A stretch of 64,000 nt of DNA, taken from Argopecten irradians. Taxonomy: Eukaryota > Mollusca > Bivalvia > Pectinida > Pectinidae. Shown here piece after piece: positions 44,935 to 56,863 of this stretch. Position 1 is the first letter of the stretch. Each line of letters opens with the position of its first letter. The stretch covers positions 10,370,609-10,434,608 of the forward strand of contig NC_091149.1 in assembly GCF_041381155.1 (NCBI RefSeq). Direction: 5' to 3'. The position numbers and the translations under genes are program-made. The notes below the pieces were generated by a model, which was given only the letters and a program-made list of their open reading frames with translations, was not told the DNA's origin and did no database searches.

Positions 44935-46580
44935 GCAATTTTATGGTGGCATATGTCTGCCATCGATTTGCCGACTTACGACTTAATAATGTCGACATCG
45001 TTAAGGCATTAAGTCGACATCATATCGGAAGATGTCGACATAAACAGAAGAATATGTCGACTTACCACATGTACATGCCCACATAATGATTCCAAGATAT
45101 TTATGTAGACAGTCGGTAACTCGGCGATTAATGTGTTTATGCTCGGGTGTGACACCGACTTGTCAGTTATTGATGTCGACATCTAAACTAAAAGATGTCG
45201 ACATCTGGTCTTAAAAGTGGAAATCAAAGGCCACCCTTTCATAGAGCACTGTGTATATGCAGCAAAAGCCATACAGCAGAGATCGACGTTGATTTTGTTA
45301 ATTCAAGTTTTTATTTATTTGATTTCAAAATTTAAAAAAATGTGATCCTGCACATCCCGGCCATGAAACTGTAGCCTGCGTGTACGTAGCTGTTAGCCCG
45401 AGCTAAGGAAAAGTATAACGAATTATTAATATATATAACCGTGGATTGAAAATTCGTTTCAAAGCTGTGTGTGTGTTTTGTTGATTGGCATTCGTACCAA
45501 GTCCATGTAGTACATACCGTACTATACTATATTAAAAGAATGAATGAAAAAAAAATATAAAAAAAAATAAAATAAAAAAAAAAGATTTTTTTTATGTTGT
45601 ATTTTCTTGTGAATCCCGAAAAATACCAGTTACGTAAATTAAAAGCCATAAAGGTCACAGTACAGGTACACAATACACATTGGGAAACTAGCTTTACTTG
45701 TTAGCTTGGCCTGTCCATATATATATACATAAATATTTACATCCCTCGATACACTTATATAAAGGCACAACGAATTTTTGTTACGGTCTTAATGGTCAGA
45801 TTCAACCTTTGGGCTAAACATCCTTCAGGGACGCGGTTTTAAACTCCCAACTCGCGATACATCTTCATCTATTTTTCGTAGTAAAAACATGCGTTCTTTG
45901 TAGTCAAACGTAGTAAAAAAAAAGTCACGTGCTTAAACCTCATTCATGCCATTGGCCGGAATATACAGTTGTGTCACGGGTAACTAGTGATCACGTGATT
46001 TTGTGTTTACTTCCAAATATGGTGATAGTTTGCTTGCCATTTCTTCGGAGAAATTGATTTATTTGCAAATATTTAGACTCCAAAATGTTATTAATATTGC
46101 ATGCATATCATTTTGACTTGCACATATGCACTGTTTTACTATAAATAATGAACTGAATGAGTTGTAAAACTGCCATTTTCACGTTTTGTAATTAAATGAT
46201 ATAATACGAATTGACCAATTCAATAGGTCTAACCGTCTAATCTAAAATCAGCGAAGATCGGCTACTCCCGGCTAAATTCGTAGAATTCTAAATTTATATT
46301 TATATATTTTATTACCTGCTTTAGGGTTCAGAACATATACATATAACACAGAGAAAATAAGGCCAAATTATGTATAAATACCAGTTCAGAGAAATCACTC
46401 TATTTGGAAGTAAACACACACTCATGTGATCACTACTTACCCACTAATACAATTCCATATTTATTTCGGCCAATGGCATGAATGAGGTATAATCACGTGA
46501 CTTGTTTTACTACGTTTTACTACAAAGAACGCGTGTTTTGTACCATTATGGGGGAAATCCTCCGCGGATCGTGGTTTCAT
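44935..46580 (+). repeat. Left arm of internal inverted repeat in the 8.66-kb transposon
   Basis: Matches the reverse complement of about 49000-50400, with indels. Shared blocks include CAAAGGCCACCCTTTCATAG, GATCCTGCACATCCCGGCCA and AAATTCGTTT. The arm includes a copy of a 0.66-kb foldback element (45886-46548). Confidence 0.8.
45886..46548 (+). mobile_element. 0.66-kb foldback element, copy 1
   Basis: Its ends are inverted repeats of about 150 bp containing GCGTTCTTTGTAGTCAAACG, then TCACGTG, then CTCATTCATGCCATTGGCC. The outermost part repeats at 46420-46548 in inverse order. The interior is AT-rich without coding sequence. A second copy is at 49041-49694. Confidence 0.7.
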
Positions 46581-47337
46581 TTCCACCATTTGAAATTGTT
46601 AGCAATACTATCATATCATAGTTTATTTTCCATATTATTTCCAAACAAATAGTAATAAGTTTCCGCATAGCCAACTTAGCTTTTTGGGAATCTAATACAT
46701 ACATGTATGTACACATATACTAAGAAACACGGGCTTATGTGCTTACATGGCAGCTTCCCGCCTGGTAAATTGGGACCTAGGACCCAACTCATTATGCTTC
46801 GGTAGATTCCGTACGAAAATGTATCATTTTGTTTCTTCATAGATTGAAAGGTCTCAAGGCCCTCTACCAATATTGTGAATTTCATGGCCCTGGGGTCTCG
46901 GGAATTTTCCCCAGGGGATAGGGTTTTACCATAGTTTATATAGGGAAACACATTTATGAGCATTATTTGCCCAATTTTCATAGGAAACAGATGTAATGGA
47001 ATCAAATACTCTTCATATATTAAAAGGTTAAATGGATATCACTACTGGCTGATTTCATGGGCCAGATAGGTGCTTATATACAGTGTATGTATTTGCTTCA
47101 TTCTGTATCCGTGACCAATCAGAAACAAAATATGCATGGCTGACAGGCGGCTATGTGTTTTGTTATTCCTGCCATAAAGACTTCATTTTTAGTTTTCCCA
47201 TCTTATAAAACATTTCCAAGAGGAAAGAAAAAGGTAAAAAATGACAGAAATAAAGAAAAGATCCATCTTTTATTGGCATGATTTACATCAGTCAGTAGTG
47301 GGTACCAAGTTCATTTAACTTTTTAAATGTGCAACTG
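46581..47337. other. Centre of the 8.66-kb transposon, left part
   Basis: Contains a dispersed block with TGAATTTCATGGCCCTGGGG-type text and a 109-codon minus-strand frame (46676-47005) that I do not regard as a gene. No second transposon gene recognised. Confidence 0.4.
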
Positions 47338-48182
47338 CAGGGGCGTAGGAAGAAAAGGGTCCTCCTGCACATTTTTCGTACTTCATTTTAGAAAATTTTG
47401 CCGCTTTGCGGCGTATTTCCTAAAAGATCAAGCACGTAATGTTCAAATAATAATGTTTTAATAATAAAAATTCAATACACATGAACTAGACTAAAAATGT
47501 CCATCAAGGGATTCTACTATTTCAAAAATGTTTCTTAAAATATTAAATTGTTTATATGTCTAAGCAAGACAATTAAATCAATTCATTATTTTTTTAGTTA
47601 AACAACAATGTGCTGATGGTGTGAAGTCGTATGTTCAGATCGAGCAGGGTTGCATATTGATATGACGACATTCACAATTATAATTTCTAAATGCAGGTAA
47701 ATGTAAATCGAAAAATTACCACATTAAGAACGCATTAAAATCCTCAAAATACACCGTAAAACTCATCTTGGCCATTCCGAATCGTAACATTTTTCGCGGG
47801 GGAGACCCCCAGACCCCCAGAACACGTAGGTCTCGCGCATTCGGCGCTCGCAAAATCATCAAAATCGTAATTTTTTCCGGGGGAGATCCCCGGACCCCCA
47901 AAACACCAAAATTTCGCGCATTCGGCGTTCGCAAAATCATCAAAATACATCGTAAAAATTATCTCAGCCATTCTAAATCGTAATGTTTTTTCCGAAAGAG
48001 ACCCCCGGACCTCCAAACACCAAAATCTCGACCCTTCGACGCTCGCACGCCATTTTGCATATTCATTAATTTCCTCTTAGCGTCGCCATTGATATGGATG
48101 TGTACAAGGATTATATGTAATGATTTATGAGAAAAAGTATATAAAGTATATATGGTTGTGTGTTGAATTAATCTCCTCCTGT
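47338..48182 (+). mobile_element. Truncated CAGKGGCGTAGGAAG-type element
   Basis: It starts CAGGGGCGTAGGAAG and shares the body of the elements at 40668-41790 and 54545-56067, including three core repeat units with GGGGGAGACCCCCAGACCCC-like text. The far end is missing after TCTCCTCCTG. It is nested in the centre of the 8.66-kb transposon. Confidence 0.75.
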
Positions 48183-48999
48183 GTGACCTATTGCAATTGT
48201 CTTTTGGCCGGCATCATCCAGTGTCTGTTGTAAACAATTTAAAATCCTCTTAATAACCAAGAACCTCATACATGTACATGGACATGTAATTGGGCCATAG
48301 CATGCTGGGATGAAGGGATACAAAGTTTGTTCAAATCAATGATCTTGACCTATGTGCCAAGTCACAGGGCTGAGACATATTTATTTGTTTGTTTAAAAGC
48401 AAAACATTATTTATAACTGTGCATATCGGAATTCAGGTGACTGTTAGACATATATATCCTTATTTCCTTCTGCCCATTCTCAACTCTCATCCATTTGTAA
48501 ACAATTCAAATTTTAACAAACTTCTTCTCCACAACACGTTTTTTTTCTCATTTTACAGCAAGTACAAAAACAACAACAATCAAATAACAATCATGAATAT
48601 TTTGTATTGATATCATTTTTTTTGCAAATTTTCAACAAAACAAACATGTTTCAAATTAAATTAATACACATATTTGATTAATATATTTGATCTGCATTCA
48701 TTATTGAATTTAATGAAAAAAAAATTATATCATAGCAAAGGTACATGGTTTGTCATTTTAATCAAGGGAGATAAATCCGTTTTGAAGGATATTCCACAAA
48801 GTGGAAAAGTTAAGATTAATTCACTTCCCATGCATTATTCAACCAAATTTAGCCTGGTACATTTCCTGGTCAACATCAATTATAATTTCAACATGATGTT
48901 TCAAGTAATTGTCGAGTATATATACATGAACTTTGACATCTGCCATGGCACAACATGTAATCTTCAATTTATCAATATTTCACAATCAAAGTCTACTCT
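48183..48999. other. Centre of the 8.66-kb transposon, right part
   Basis: 48200-48370 is an inverted fragment of the 140-bp pearl-like core (AGCATGCTGGGATGAAGGG). The rest is AT-rich. A 119-codon plus-strand frame (48674-49033) has no recognisable domain. Confidence 0.4.
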
Positions 49000-50400
49000 A
49001 AGCCTTCTGTTCCGCGGGGGATTTTCCCAATAATGATACAAAACACGCGTTCTTTGTAGTCAAACGTAGTAAAACAGGTCACGTGATTTTACCTCATTCA
49101 TGCCATTGGCCGAAATAAATATGGAATTGTATTATGGGTAACTAGCTAGTATATAGTGATCACATGAGTGTGTGTTTACTTCCAAATAGAGTGATTTCTC
49201 TGACCTGGTATTTATACATAATTTGGCCTTATTTTCTCTGTGTTATATGTATATGTTCTGAACCCTAAAGCAGGTAATAATATATATAAATATAAATTTA
49301 GAATTCTACGAATTTAGCCGGGAGTAGCCGATCTTCGCTGATCTTAGATTAGATGGTTAGACCTTTTGAATTGGTCAACTCGTATTATATCATTTATTTA
49401 CAAAACGTGGAAATGACAGTTTTATAACTCATTTCAGTTCATTATTTATAGTAAAATAATGCATATGTGCAAGTCAAAATGATATGCATGCAATATTAAT
49501 AACATTTTGGAGTCTAAATATTTGCAAATAAATCCATTTCTCCGAAGAAATGGCAAGCAAATTATCACCATATTTGGAAGTAAACACACAATCACGTGAT
49601 CACTAGTTACCCATAATGCAATTGTATATTCCGGCCAATGGCATGAATGAGGTTTAAGCACGTGACTTTTTTTACTACGTTTTTACTACAAAAAGTAGAT
49701 GCAGATATATCCCGAGTTTGGAGCTAAAACCGCGTCCCGCGGGAGGATTTTTAGCCCAAAGGTTGAATCTGGCCATTAAGACCGTAACAAAAAATCGTTG
49801 TGCCTTTATTTAGGTGTATCGAGGGGTGTAAATATTTATGTATATATATGGACTTGGTAAGTTAACAAGTAAAGCTGGTTTCCAAATGGGTATTGTGTAT
49901 CTGTACTGTGACCTTTTCGCTTTTAAATTACGTAACTGGTATTTTTCGTGATTCGCAAAAAATGAAATCTTGAAAAAATCATTGTAATATAGTATAGTAC
50001 GGTATGTACCACATGGACTTGGTACGAATGCTAATCCACAAAGCACACACACAGCTTTTAAACGAATTTTCAACCCACGGTTATATATATATTAATAAAT
50101 GATTATGGCCAAGAGGATTGCAATGTGTACATACACGCAGGCTACAGCTGCATGGCCGGGATGTGCAGGATCACAATTTTTAATTTTGAAATCAAATAAA
50201 TAAAAACTTTTCTGAATTAACAAAATCAACGTCGAGCTCTGCTGTATGGTGCCTTGCTGCATATACACAGTGCCCTATGAAAGGGTGGCCTTTGAATTCC
50301 ACTTTCAAGACCAGATGTCTTCTGTTTATGTCGACATCTTCCGATATGATGTCGGGAACTCGATGGCAGAAATATGCCACCATACTACATGTATGGTACA
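49000..50400 (-). repeat. Right arm of internal inverted repeat in the 8.66-kb transposon
   Basis: The inverted partner of 44935-46580. It adjoins the right TIR almost directly, whereas on the left about 2.5 kb including the transposase gene separates the two. The right side therefore looks like an internally deleted version of the left side. Confidence 0.8.
49041..49694 (-). mobile_element. 0.66-kb foldback element, copy 2
   Basis: Same inverted ends as copy 1, with opposite internal orientation. It lies in the right arm of the larger inverted repeat, so the two copies were probably duplicated with the arm rather than inserted separately. Confidence 0.7.
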
Positions 50401-50450
50401 AGCACTGACTTCAGTTTTCTATATTCAAAGACAGTGGCTATTTCATATGA

Positions 50451-50779
50451 TTTGCGCATGTGTAACAGGAAGGCGACAAGTCGACAACTCGACAACACGA
50501 CACGTCGACAACACGACAACTCGACAACACAATAAGCCGACATTTTACCGCGACAACACGAGATTCTGTACGCGCTAATTAGCGTGTTTGAAATGTCGAC
50601 TTGTCGTGTTGTCGACTTGTCGTGTTGTTGACTTGTCGCGGTTCGAAAACGCGACAAGTCGACATTTTAACTGTTAAATCTCGGGTTGTCGCAGTTTGAG
50701 ACCGCGACAACTCGACAAGGCGAAAACACGACAAGGCGACAACACAACAACACGAGATGGCCGTAATCAGCCACCATAG
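50451..50779 (-). repeat. Right TIR of the 8.66-kb transposon
   Basis: About 329 bp, the inverted partner of 42123-42427, with the same outer end (GCCACCATAG) and the same inner end (TTTGCGCATGTGT). It differs from the left copy by small length changes in the number of TGTCG words. Confidence 0.9.
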
Positions 50780-50784
50780 TCAAT

Positions 50785-50880
50785 CTGATTAAAACACAGA
50801 TTCATATAACCACTCCGTTCAATAGGCCTCTTATCCAACGTAGTGATAATAAGGATCTGTATTTTAATCAGATCGGAGAA
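50785..50880. mobile_element. Short MITE with CTGATTAAAA ends
   Basis: The ends CTGATTAAAACACAGATTC and GATCTGTATTTTAATCAG are inverted. Comparison with copy A of the TTAA element suggests it split GTGTC, leaving a 5-bp duplication. The 8.66-kb transposon inserted at its left edge. Confidence 0.6.
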
Positions 50881-50939
50881 GTGTCGACTACGGTTCAGAG
50901 ATAATGAGCTAAGCGGTCACGTGGTCTTAAATATGAACA

Positions 50940-51800
50940 GTTTCAACTTTGTGAAAGGATGAAAGCTGATAAAGATTTTTCTCGTTTTTCTCTTTTACAT
51001 GAAAGAATAGAACCATATGCAATATGGAAACTTGCTTTACGTTTTCCACAGTATAGTTCATGCATTAAACGAATTGTTAAAATATGCGTAGAAATGCGCG
51101 ATAATGAAAATTTATATTTGTGTCATTTTTGTGGTCTAATGTATAATGATCTCATATTGCACAGTGTACTTGAATGTAGCCACACTGAGAACTTGCGAGA
51201 CCAACTGTGGTGTATTATCAGTACTGTGAAAGATATAGATTTTGTTTTTTTATCTCAATTCAATGTCAAAATATCATCTACTGCATGTTCTTCTTGGTGG
51301 ACTATTTAACTACCATTTATCTCAAAATGAAACTGGAAGACTTTTAGACTAAATTCAATTATTATTGTTAACAAAATGTTCGTACAAAGTGGTATTCATA
51401 ACTGACCTTTTTTCTTTTCTTTTTTTTAGGCAAATATTTGATTGTATTAACTTCAATCGAAGTTATATGTATGCTAAATCTTGTGAACTCCAAAGTATTT
51501 GTATTATGTATGTTTTTGTGCTAGCCTTATATATAGACTTTTGATACGTATATATCTGTTATTACAAACTGTATGTATCATTTGTGGTGTCTCGTCTACA
51601 TATGTTTGTAGCTAATTATTATAAGCATTCTCCGCTATTAGATAATTGCAAATGTAGTCGAATACCTAATAGTGTTTTCTTGTATTGATAGATATGTATA
51701 TATGTGTGTAACGTGTGTATGTTAGAATGTTTCTTTCTTTATGTATTGTTTTCTGTAAACTCTTCAATATTGGAGGAAATAAAGGAAATAATAATACACG
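50940..51800 (+). mobile_element. Truncated non-LTR retrotransposon 3' end
   Basis: A 116-codon open frame (50959-51309) ends with a zinc-knuckle-like CHFCG-x-LILHSVLEC pattern and RDQLW, typical of LINE reverse transcriptase C-termini. The tail ends in short AATAATAATA-like repeats at 51790. It replaces about 80 bp present in copy A of the host element. Confidence 0.65.
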
Positions 51801-52689
51801 TATACATTAGATCTACGATTTGAGTTTTTACAGTAAATGGTTACTCTAGCTTTATGATGTAGATATTTTCAGTTTCAAAATATTCCATTTGATTTACACC
51901 ATTTCAAACATTCAAACAAACATATATCTAACTTTAGATTAGATAATCAGTCCAATTTGATAGCGATATCAAAATGACGTTCGGATCAGTCTGGACTGAG
52001 ATTTAGATAGCATAAATATAATATATAATATAATTATGTAAATTTCTATGTAATAAAAAATAGTATAATGTAACACAATCTTTTTAAGAGTAAAATCCAA
52101 AAAATAAGCATGAATATATCTATACTGCGTGTTTTTATTTCAAACTTCTGACATAACGATGCAAAAACGGCACAGTTTTTGAGTAAAAATAAAATGTGGA
52201 CGGTTATCAGTTATGTGATATTGGAGTTACAGTACCGAACTTATACCGAAAATAATATGTATATCTATACTGTTGCCTTTGAAACTTTAAATATCCATAA
52301 CGTTTACTAAAAAGCAGATATACCTCAATGATATTTCCGATATATGTTTCTAAATTACAGTATAAATGTAGATTTAAATTCATTATTTTAAAATCATACT
52401 AAACCCTTAAAATAGTATATTCATTGTCGATCCTTTTGTATATCATACCGAGATTTAATAGTGTGATAATCCACAAAGTAACTAAATCCACATATAGTGT
52501 TCAAATGAAAAATGAAATTACTTGTAAACAGACATTATAAATAGAAATAATATCTTGTACCTTTTCAAAAATATACTTAGTGATATTTAAATAAGTATTT
52601 TTAGTGTGGTAATAGCTGTAACACTTCTTGTATGACTATACATGTAGATTCGAAACGGTGAAAATACATTAGCTTAGAATTTTTACTTG

Positions 52690-54110
52690 ATTTAAATTGC
52701 ATATAAATTTAAAGGAGGTGGAAATATTACATACAAATGTTTGAAAGTTATCGTGTTTGTATGGAAATTTAATTAGTTTTGTCAAAACAAAAATACGGCG
52801 ACATTCTTACCGGATTAATTTCACAATCAGAACGAAACGCCTTAGATCCACGATGTTTATTTTACTCACCCGTGAAGATAGGGCTTTAAATACTGCTACT
52901 GTAAAATCATTAGAGCCCAGGTTAATGTTTTGATTAGTAAACAAAAGATCGATTACTACACGAACTCTTTCAAGTGATCCGATTGATTGGTCTAGTTTCA
53001 CTTTCAAAGCGCCACCTAGCTGCTAGGTCAACAGGTGACAAGGGCGACGACCCGTATCGGTAAACAAAAGATCGAAATCCACACATACACACGTGGTCGT
53101 CTTGGCTAAATAATGGGGACCATCAAAAACCCTATGCTTTCTTTTTGGTCACATTTTATTATATGCGTATGTTATCGGGTAATTAATTTGATATATAATT
53201 GACCTCGATTCCGTCACTCCAATACCCGCTTAGTACACAACCGACCGTACAGGTAACGGTCTGTCACTTGACAAGCGATTGACGGACACGGGTGAATGGT
53301 CGTAATGAAGGGGGCAATTAGTGTTGGCTACTGGTCTGAAGGAAAACAAGGTAAACTGTCACAGGTGAATGGTCGTAATTATGGGGTCAATTACCGTTGA
53401 TCAGTGGTCGTTGGACTCACATGGGGTAATAACGGAATAGCTCGAATGGTTCAAAGTATTTCAAAGTCTCAGAATTTATGAGATACCTCAGCCACTTCAT
53501 TCTTACGCGTGGATTACAATATTGTTCGATCTTTTGGAAAACATGGTCATGGTTAATCCTTATCTTTCTCCATCATTCCACTACAAAATGGTCATATACT
53601 TTCAACAACCCGTTCTCCACCACAGTTTATAATTGTCGCTGTTTGTACAGAGTTTTGAAGTTGTTGTGTACCACTCGCGAGTAAATATATTTGTACTTGC
53701 CTTTTCCAGGACATGAAATGTTCAGACCAATATTTCCTGATGTGAGATTTAACTCTGGGGGCAATCTCAGTATTTGTGTTTATTGTTACTTGTGGTTGTA
53801 TCCGCCTCCATTCTTGAATCGTACGAGCAACGTGGTTTTAAACAGTTCCACGATTTATGTGAAATCGAGATTTTAAAATTATCGACACAGACTTCTCTAG
53901 ATGTCGAAAATATTCATGGGCGTGTTGTTTATGTTTACAACCTACGCCCGCTGCCCACCATGTTGACCACTTTGATTTTTATCGTGTTTCAATCATTACA
54001 AACACTCATCTTCTAGTCTCGCCATGCTGTAATTCGAACAACCGGAAGTACAAAACACCACCGTAATATTAGGGAATGGGTGATGTATATGCGAACGAAA
54101 TAATGCTACT
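52690..54110. other. Extra 1.4 kb in copy B with no counterpart in copy A
   Basis: Between blocks that match copy A there is about 1.4 kb of additional sequence. I see no terminal repeats or convincing coding frame. It is either a further insertion in copy B or a deletion in copy A. Confidence 0.4.
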
Positions 54111-54544
54111 ATTTCTATATTGATCAATACTAGACTGGAATAATTTTTAAGGTTAAACCTTGAAATAGTTCTTAGAACCATTTTTGTTTCTGAATAAGTC
54201 AACTTCCATTATTGTTTTATCTGTGTACGACATATGTAATATATGTTCCTAGGTATGATCAGGGGTATTTTTTCTTTCCATTTGCTTTTACATCTTCATT
54301 TCAAAAATGGAGGTGACAATAAAAAACCTAGAGCATAGATGTACGGGGTTTCCATAATTCAAATCACAATCCAATCACCAGATGTCCTAACCTGATTGAC
54401 AGTAAGACAATAGCAAATACCCGATATAGTCCACCGAATAGCAAATTAGGTGAGTTCGATGAATGGCGCTGTGTACAGGTAAACAACATCCTAGTCCAGG
54501 TATTACATAACCATCAAACCAAAGACATGGCTATAATTATATAT

Positions 54545-56067
54545 CAGTGGCGTAGGAAGATGAAACGTCATGGGGGGGCAAAGGTCCTCAATATTTTGTA
54601 AACCCCCCCCCCCCCCCCGCCACACCTACAGGAGGAGATTTATTCAACTCCCAACCATATAATGTATGCTTTATGTTCATTTTTCATATATCACTAAATT
54701 TAATCCTTGTACACATTTATAGACAGTGGGGTCGCTAAAAGGAAATTAACGAATACGCAAATTGGCCGAATATCGTGTGAGCGTCGAAGGCGCGAGATTT
54801 TGGTGTTTTATTAGGGTCTGACGGTGACCCCCGGGATTAGTTTTATGTATTTTGATGATTTTGCGATCGCCCGACAGCGCGAGATTTTGGTGTTTGGGGG
54901 GTCCGGGGGTCTCCCCGGGAAAAAATTACGATTTAGAATGGCTTAGATGATTTTTACGATGCATTTTGATGAATTTGCGAGCGCCCAAAAGGCGTGAGAA
55001 TTTGGTGTTAGAGGGGTCCGGGGGTCTCCCCCGGGAAAAAAATTACGATTTAGAATGGCTGAGATGAGTTTTACGATGCATTTTGATGAATTTGCGAGCG
55101 CCCAAAGGCGTGAGAATTTGGTGCTAGGGGGGTCCGGGGGTCTCCCCCGGGAAAAAAATTACGATTTAGAATGGCTGATATGAGTTTTACGATGCATTTT
55201 GATGAATTTGCGAGCGCCCAAAGGCGTGAGAATTTGGTGCTAGGGGGGTCCGGGGGTCTCCCCCGGGAAAAAATTACGATTAAGAATGGCTGAGATGAGT
55301 TTTACGATGCATTTCGATGAATTTGCGAGCGCCCAAAGGCGTGAGAATTTGGTGTTAAGGGGGTCCGGGGGTCTCCCCCGGGAAAAAAATACGATTTAGA
55401 ATGGCTTAGATGATTTTTACGATGCATTTTGATGAATTTGCGAGCGCCCAAAGGCGCGAGAATTTGGTGTTAGTGGGGTCCGGGGGTCTCCCCGGGGAAA
55501 AAAATTACGATTTAGAATGGCTGAGATGAGTTTTACGATAAAGTTTAATGATTATAAAGCGTTCTTAACATGGTAATTTTTCGATTTAAAGCTACCTGCA
55601 TTTAGAAATGATAATTGTGTCGTCATAACATTATGCAACCCTACTCGATCTGAATATACCGGCTTCACACCATCGGCATATTGTTGTGTAACATAAAAAA
55701 TGAATTAATTGTCTCGCTAAGACATATAAACAAATTGATCTTTTAAGAGACATTTTTTTAAATAGCACATAGAATCCCTTGATGGACATTTTTAGTCTAG
55801 TTTGTGTGTATTGAATTTTCACTATTTAAGGTTTGACATTATGTGCTTGAACGTTTTAGGAAATGCGCCGCGCAGCGGAAAATTTTCTAGAATGAAGTAC
55901 GAAAAATGTGTAGGAGGACCCTTTTTTCTTTCAAATAAGCATTTTTAGAAAATTTCAGTCGGCGAAAATGGGGGGGGGGCAAAAAGACATGTTTGCCCCC
56001 CGTCCTGGGGAACGGGGGGGGGGGGGGGGCAGTTGCCCCCCCTGCCCCCCCGCTTCCTACGCCCCTG
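54545..56067. mobile_element. CAGKGGCGTAGGAAG-TIR element, copy 2, with 116-bp core repeats
   Basis: TIRs CAGTGGCGTAGGAAG and CTTCCTACGCCCCTG, flanked by TATAT (54540-54544, 56068-56072). Opposite orientation to copy 1. The core holds about seven tandem units of 115-117 bp (54770-55540), each with GGTCCGGGGGTCTCCCCCGG. Poly-G/C tracts flank both ends. Confidence 0.88.
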
Positions 56068-56355
56068 TATATCTATATCGTTGTATCTATTCGTATATCG
56101 ATTAAAATTTGAAAGCGACCGCACGATCTGAAAAATAGTTTGTTTCAAAGATTTCTTTGATTATTACGTAAAATTTCAATTTACAGTCACAAACTTTGCT
56201 ATCACAATGTATCAAAGATACCGATTACAGGAAAATATTATCATATTAAAACGTATTCGTTGCTGAACTCCTCGTAAAAAAATCCGAAACTTTCTGTATG
56301 GATTTTCTTTCATAATTACACGAAGATACCTCCAATTAGAGCATATATTACAGTA

Positions 56356-56464
56356 ATCCCTGTTGAGATTCCTCCTCTAGACTCTTTTATATTCAGACGT
56401 TTGATAGAGACATCTATCAAACGTCCGAATATAAAAGAGTCTAGAGGAGGATCTCAATAGGGAT
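56356..56464. mobile_element. TA-flanked MITE, near-perfect hairpin (109 bp)
   Basis: Arms of about 50 bp (ATCCCTGTTGAGAT outermost, GACTCTTTTATATTC inner), flanked by TA at 56354-56355 and 56465-56466. Copy A lacks it, confirming insertion. Tc1/mariner-like target choice. Confidence 0.8.
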
Positions 56465-56863
56465 TAACACTTTCAGTTATTTACATTCGAGCCAAAGTTA
56501 TTGTACGATTAACTTCACTCAAAAGTAATCATAAAGAAATAGTTGATCGACTTTTCCTGTGACCGTCGATGTAAGTGATAGCACATCAGTTTATAGCACA
56601 GCTATAAGCCACGGATCTATGACGTCAAACGGTTTAGAGCTAGAAAATATGCATAATCGGGCGGTCAGAATTTTGGACCTCGATATCGACGGCTTACAGG
56701 TTAGACATCGGGCATTACACATAATACACGGTTGTGATTTATCTCCCCTCGGTAGCTCCGGTTGGGTCGCGCGCGGCACGGAGAGGTTATAATTCTACAC
56801 GTGCTAATAAAGTCATTTCCAGCATAAACTGAAATTATCATTTTTGACTGTACAAATCCTTAA

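Larger units (their letters stand above)
42123..50779 (-). mobile_element. 8.66-kb DNA transposon with long TIRs and a DDE integrase-core gene
   Basis: The outer ends are CTATGGTGGCTGATTACGGC and its reverse complement. They belong to imperfect TIRs at 42123-42427 and 50451-50779. The element is flanked by TCAAT at 42118-42122 and 50780-50784, a 5-bp target duplication; if the end is placed one base inward, the duplication is the 7-bp GTCAATC. Inside are a transposase gene near the left end, a pair of internal inverted repeats (about 44935-46580 and 49000-50400) and a centre with nested repeats. It is inserted into a TTAA-flanked element whose uninterrupted relative is at 2631-4998. The superfamily is not certain. 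Confidence 0.88.
40544..56859. mobile_element. TTAA-flanked element, copy B, swollen to 16.3 kb by nested insertions
   Basis: Its ends AGGATTTGTGCAG and CTGTACAAATCC are flanked by TTAA (40540-40543 and 56860-56863). Unique sequence matches copy A (2631-4998) in reverse orientation, for example 51810-52690 and 54110-54545, and 56070-56850 against 2640-3450. Between matching blocks lie at least five insertions. TTAA duplication suggests a piggyBac- or Kolobok-type mover, but no transposase for it is present. Confidence 0.8.

Noticed and set aside
50192..50401. 69-codon frame with protein-like composition in the transposon's right arm
   Set aside because: The equivalent frame in the left arm is not maintained, so selection for coding is not supported.
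56559..56792. 77-codon frame at the right end of TTAA element copy B
   Set aside because: Copy A carries the same region without a conserved frame; it is terminal transposon sequence.
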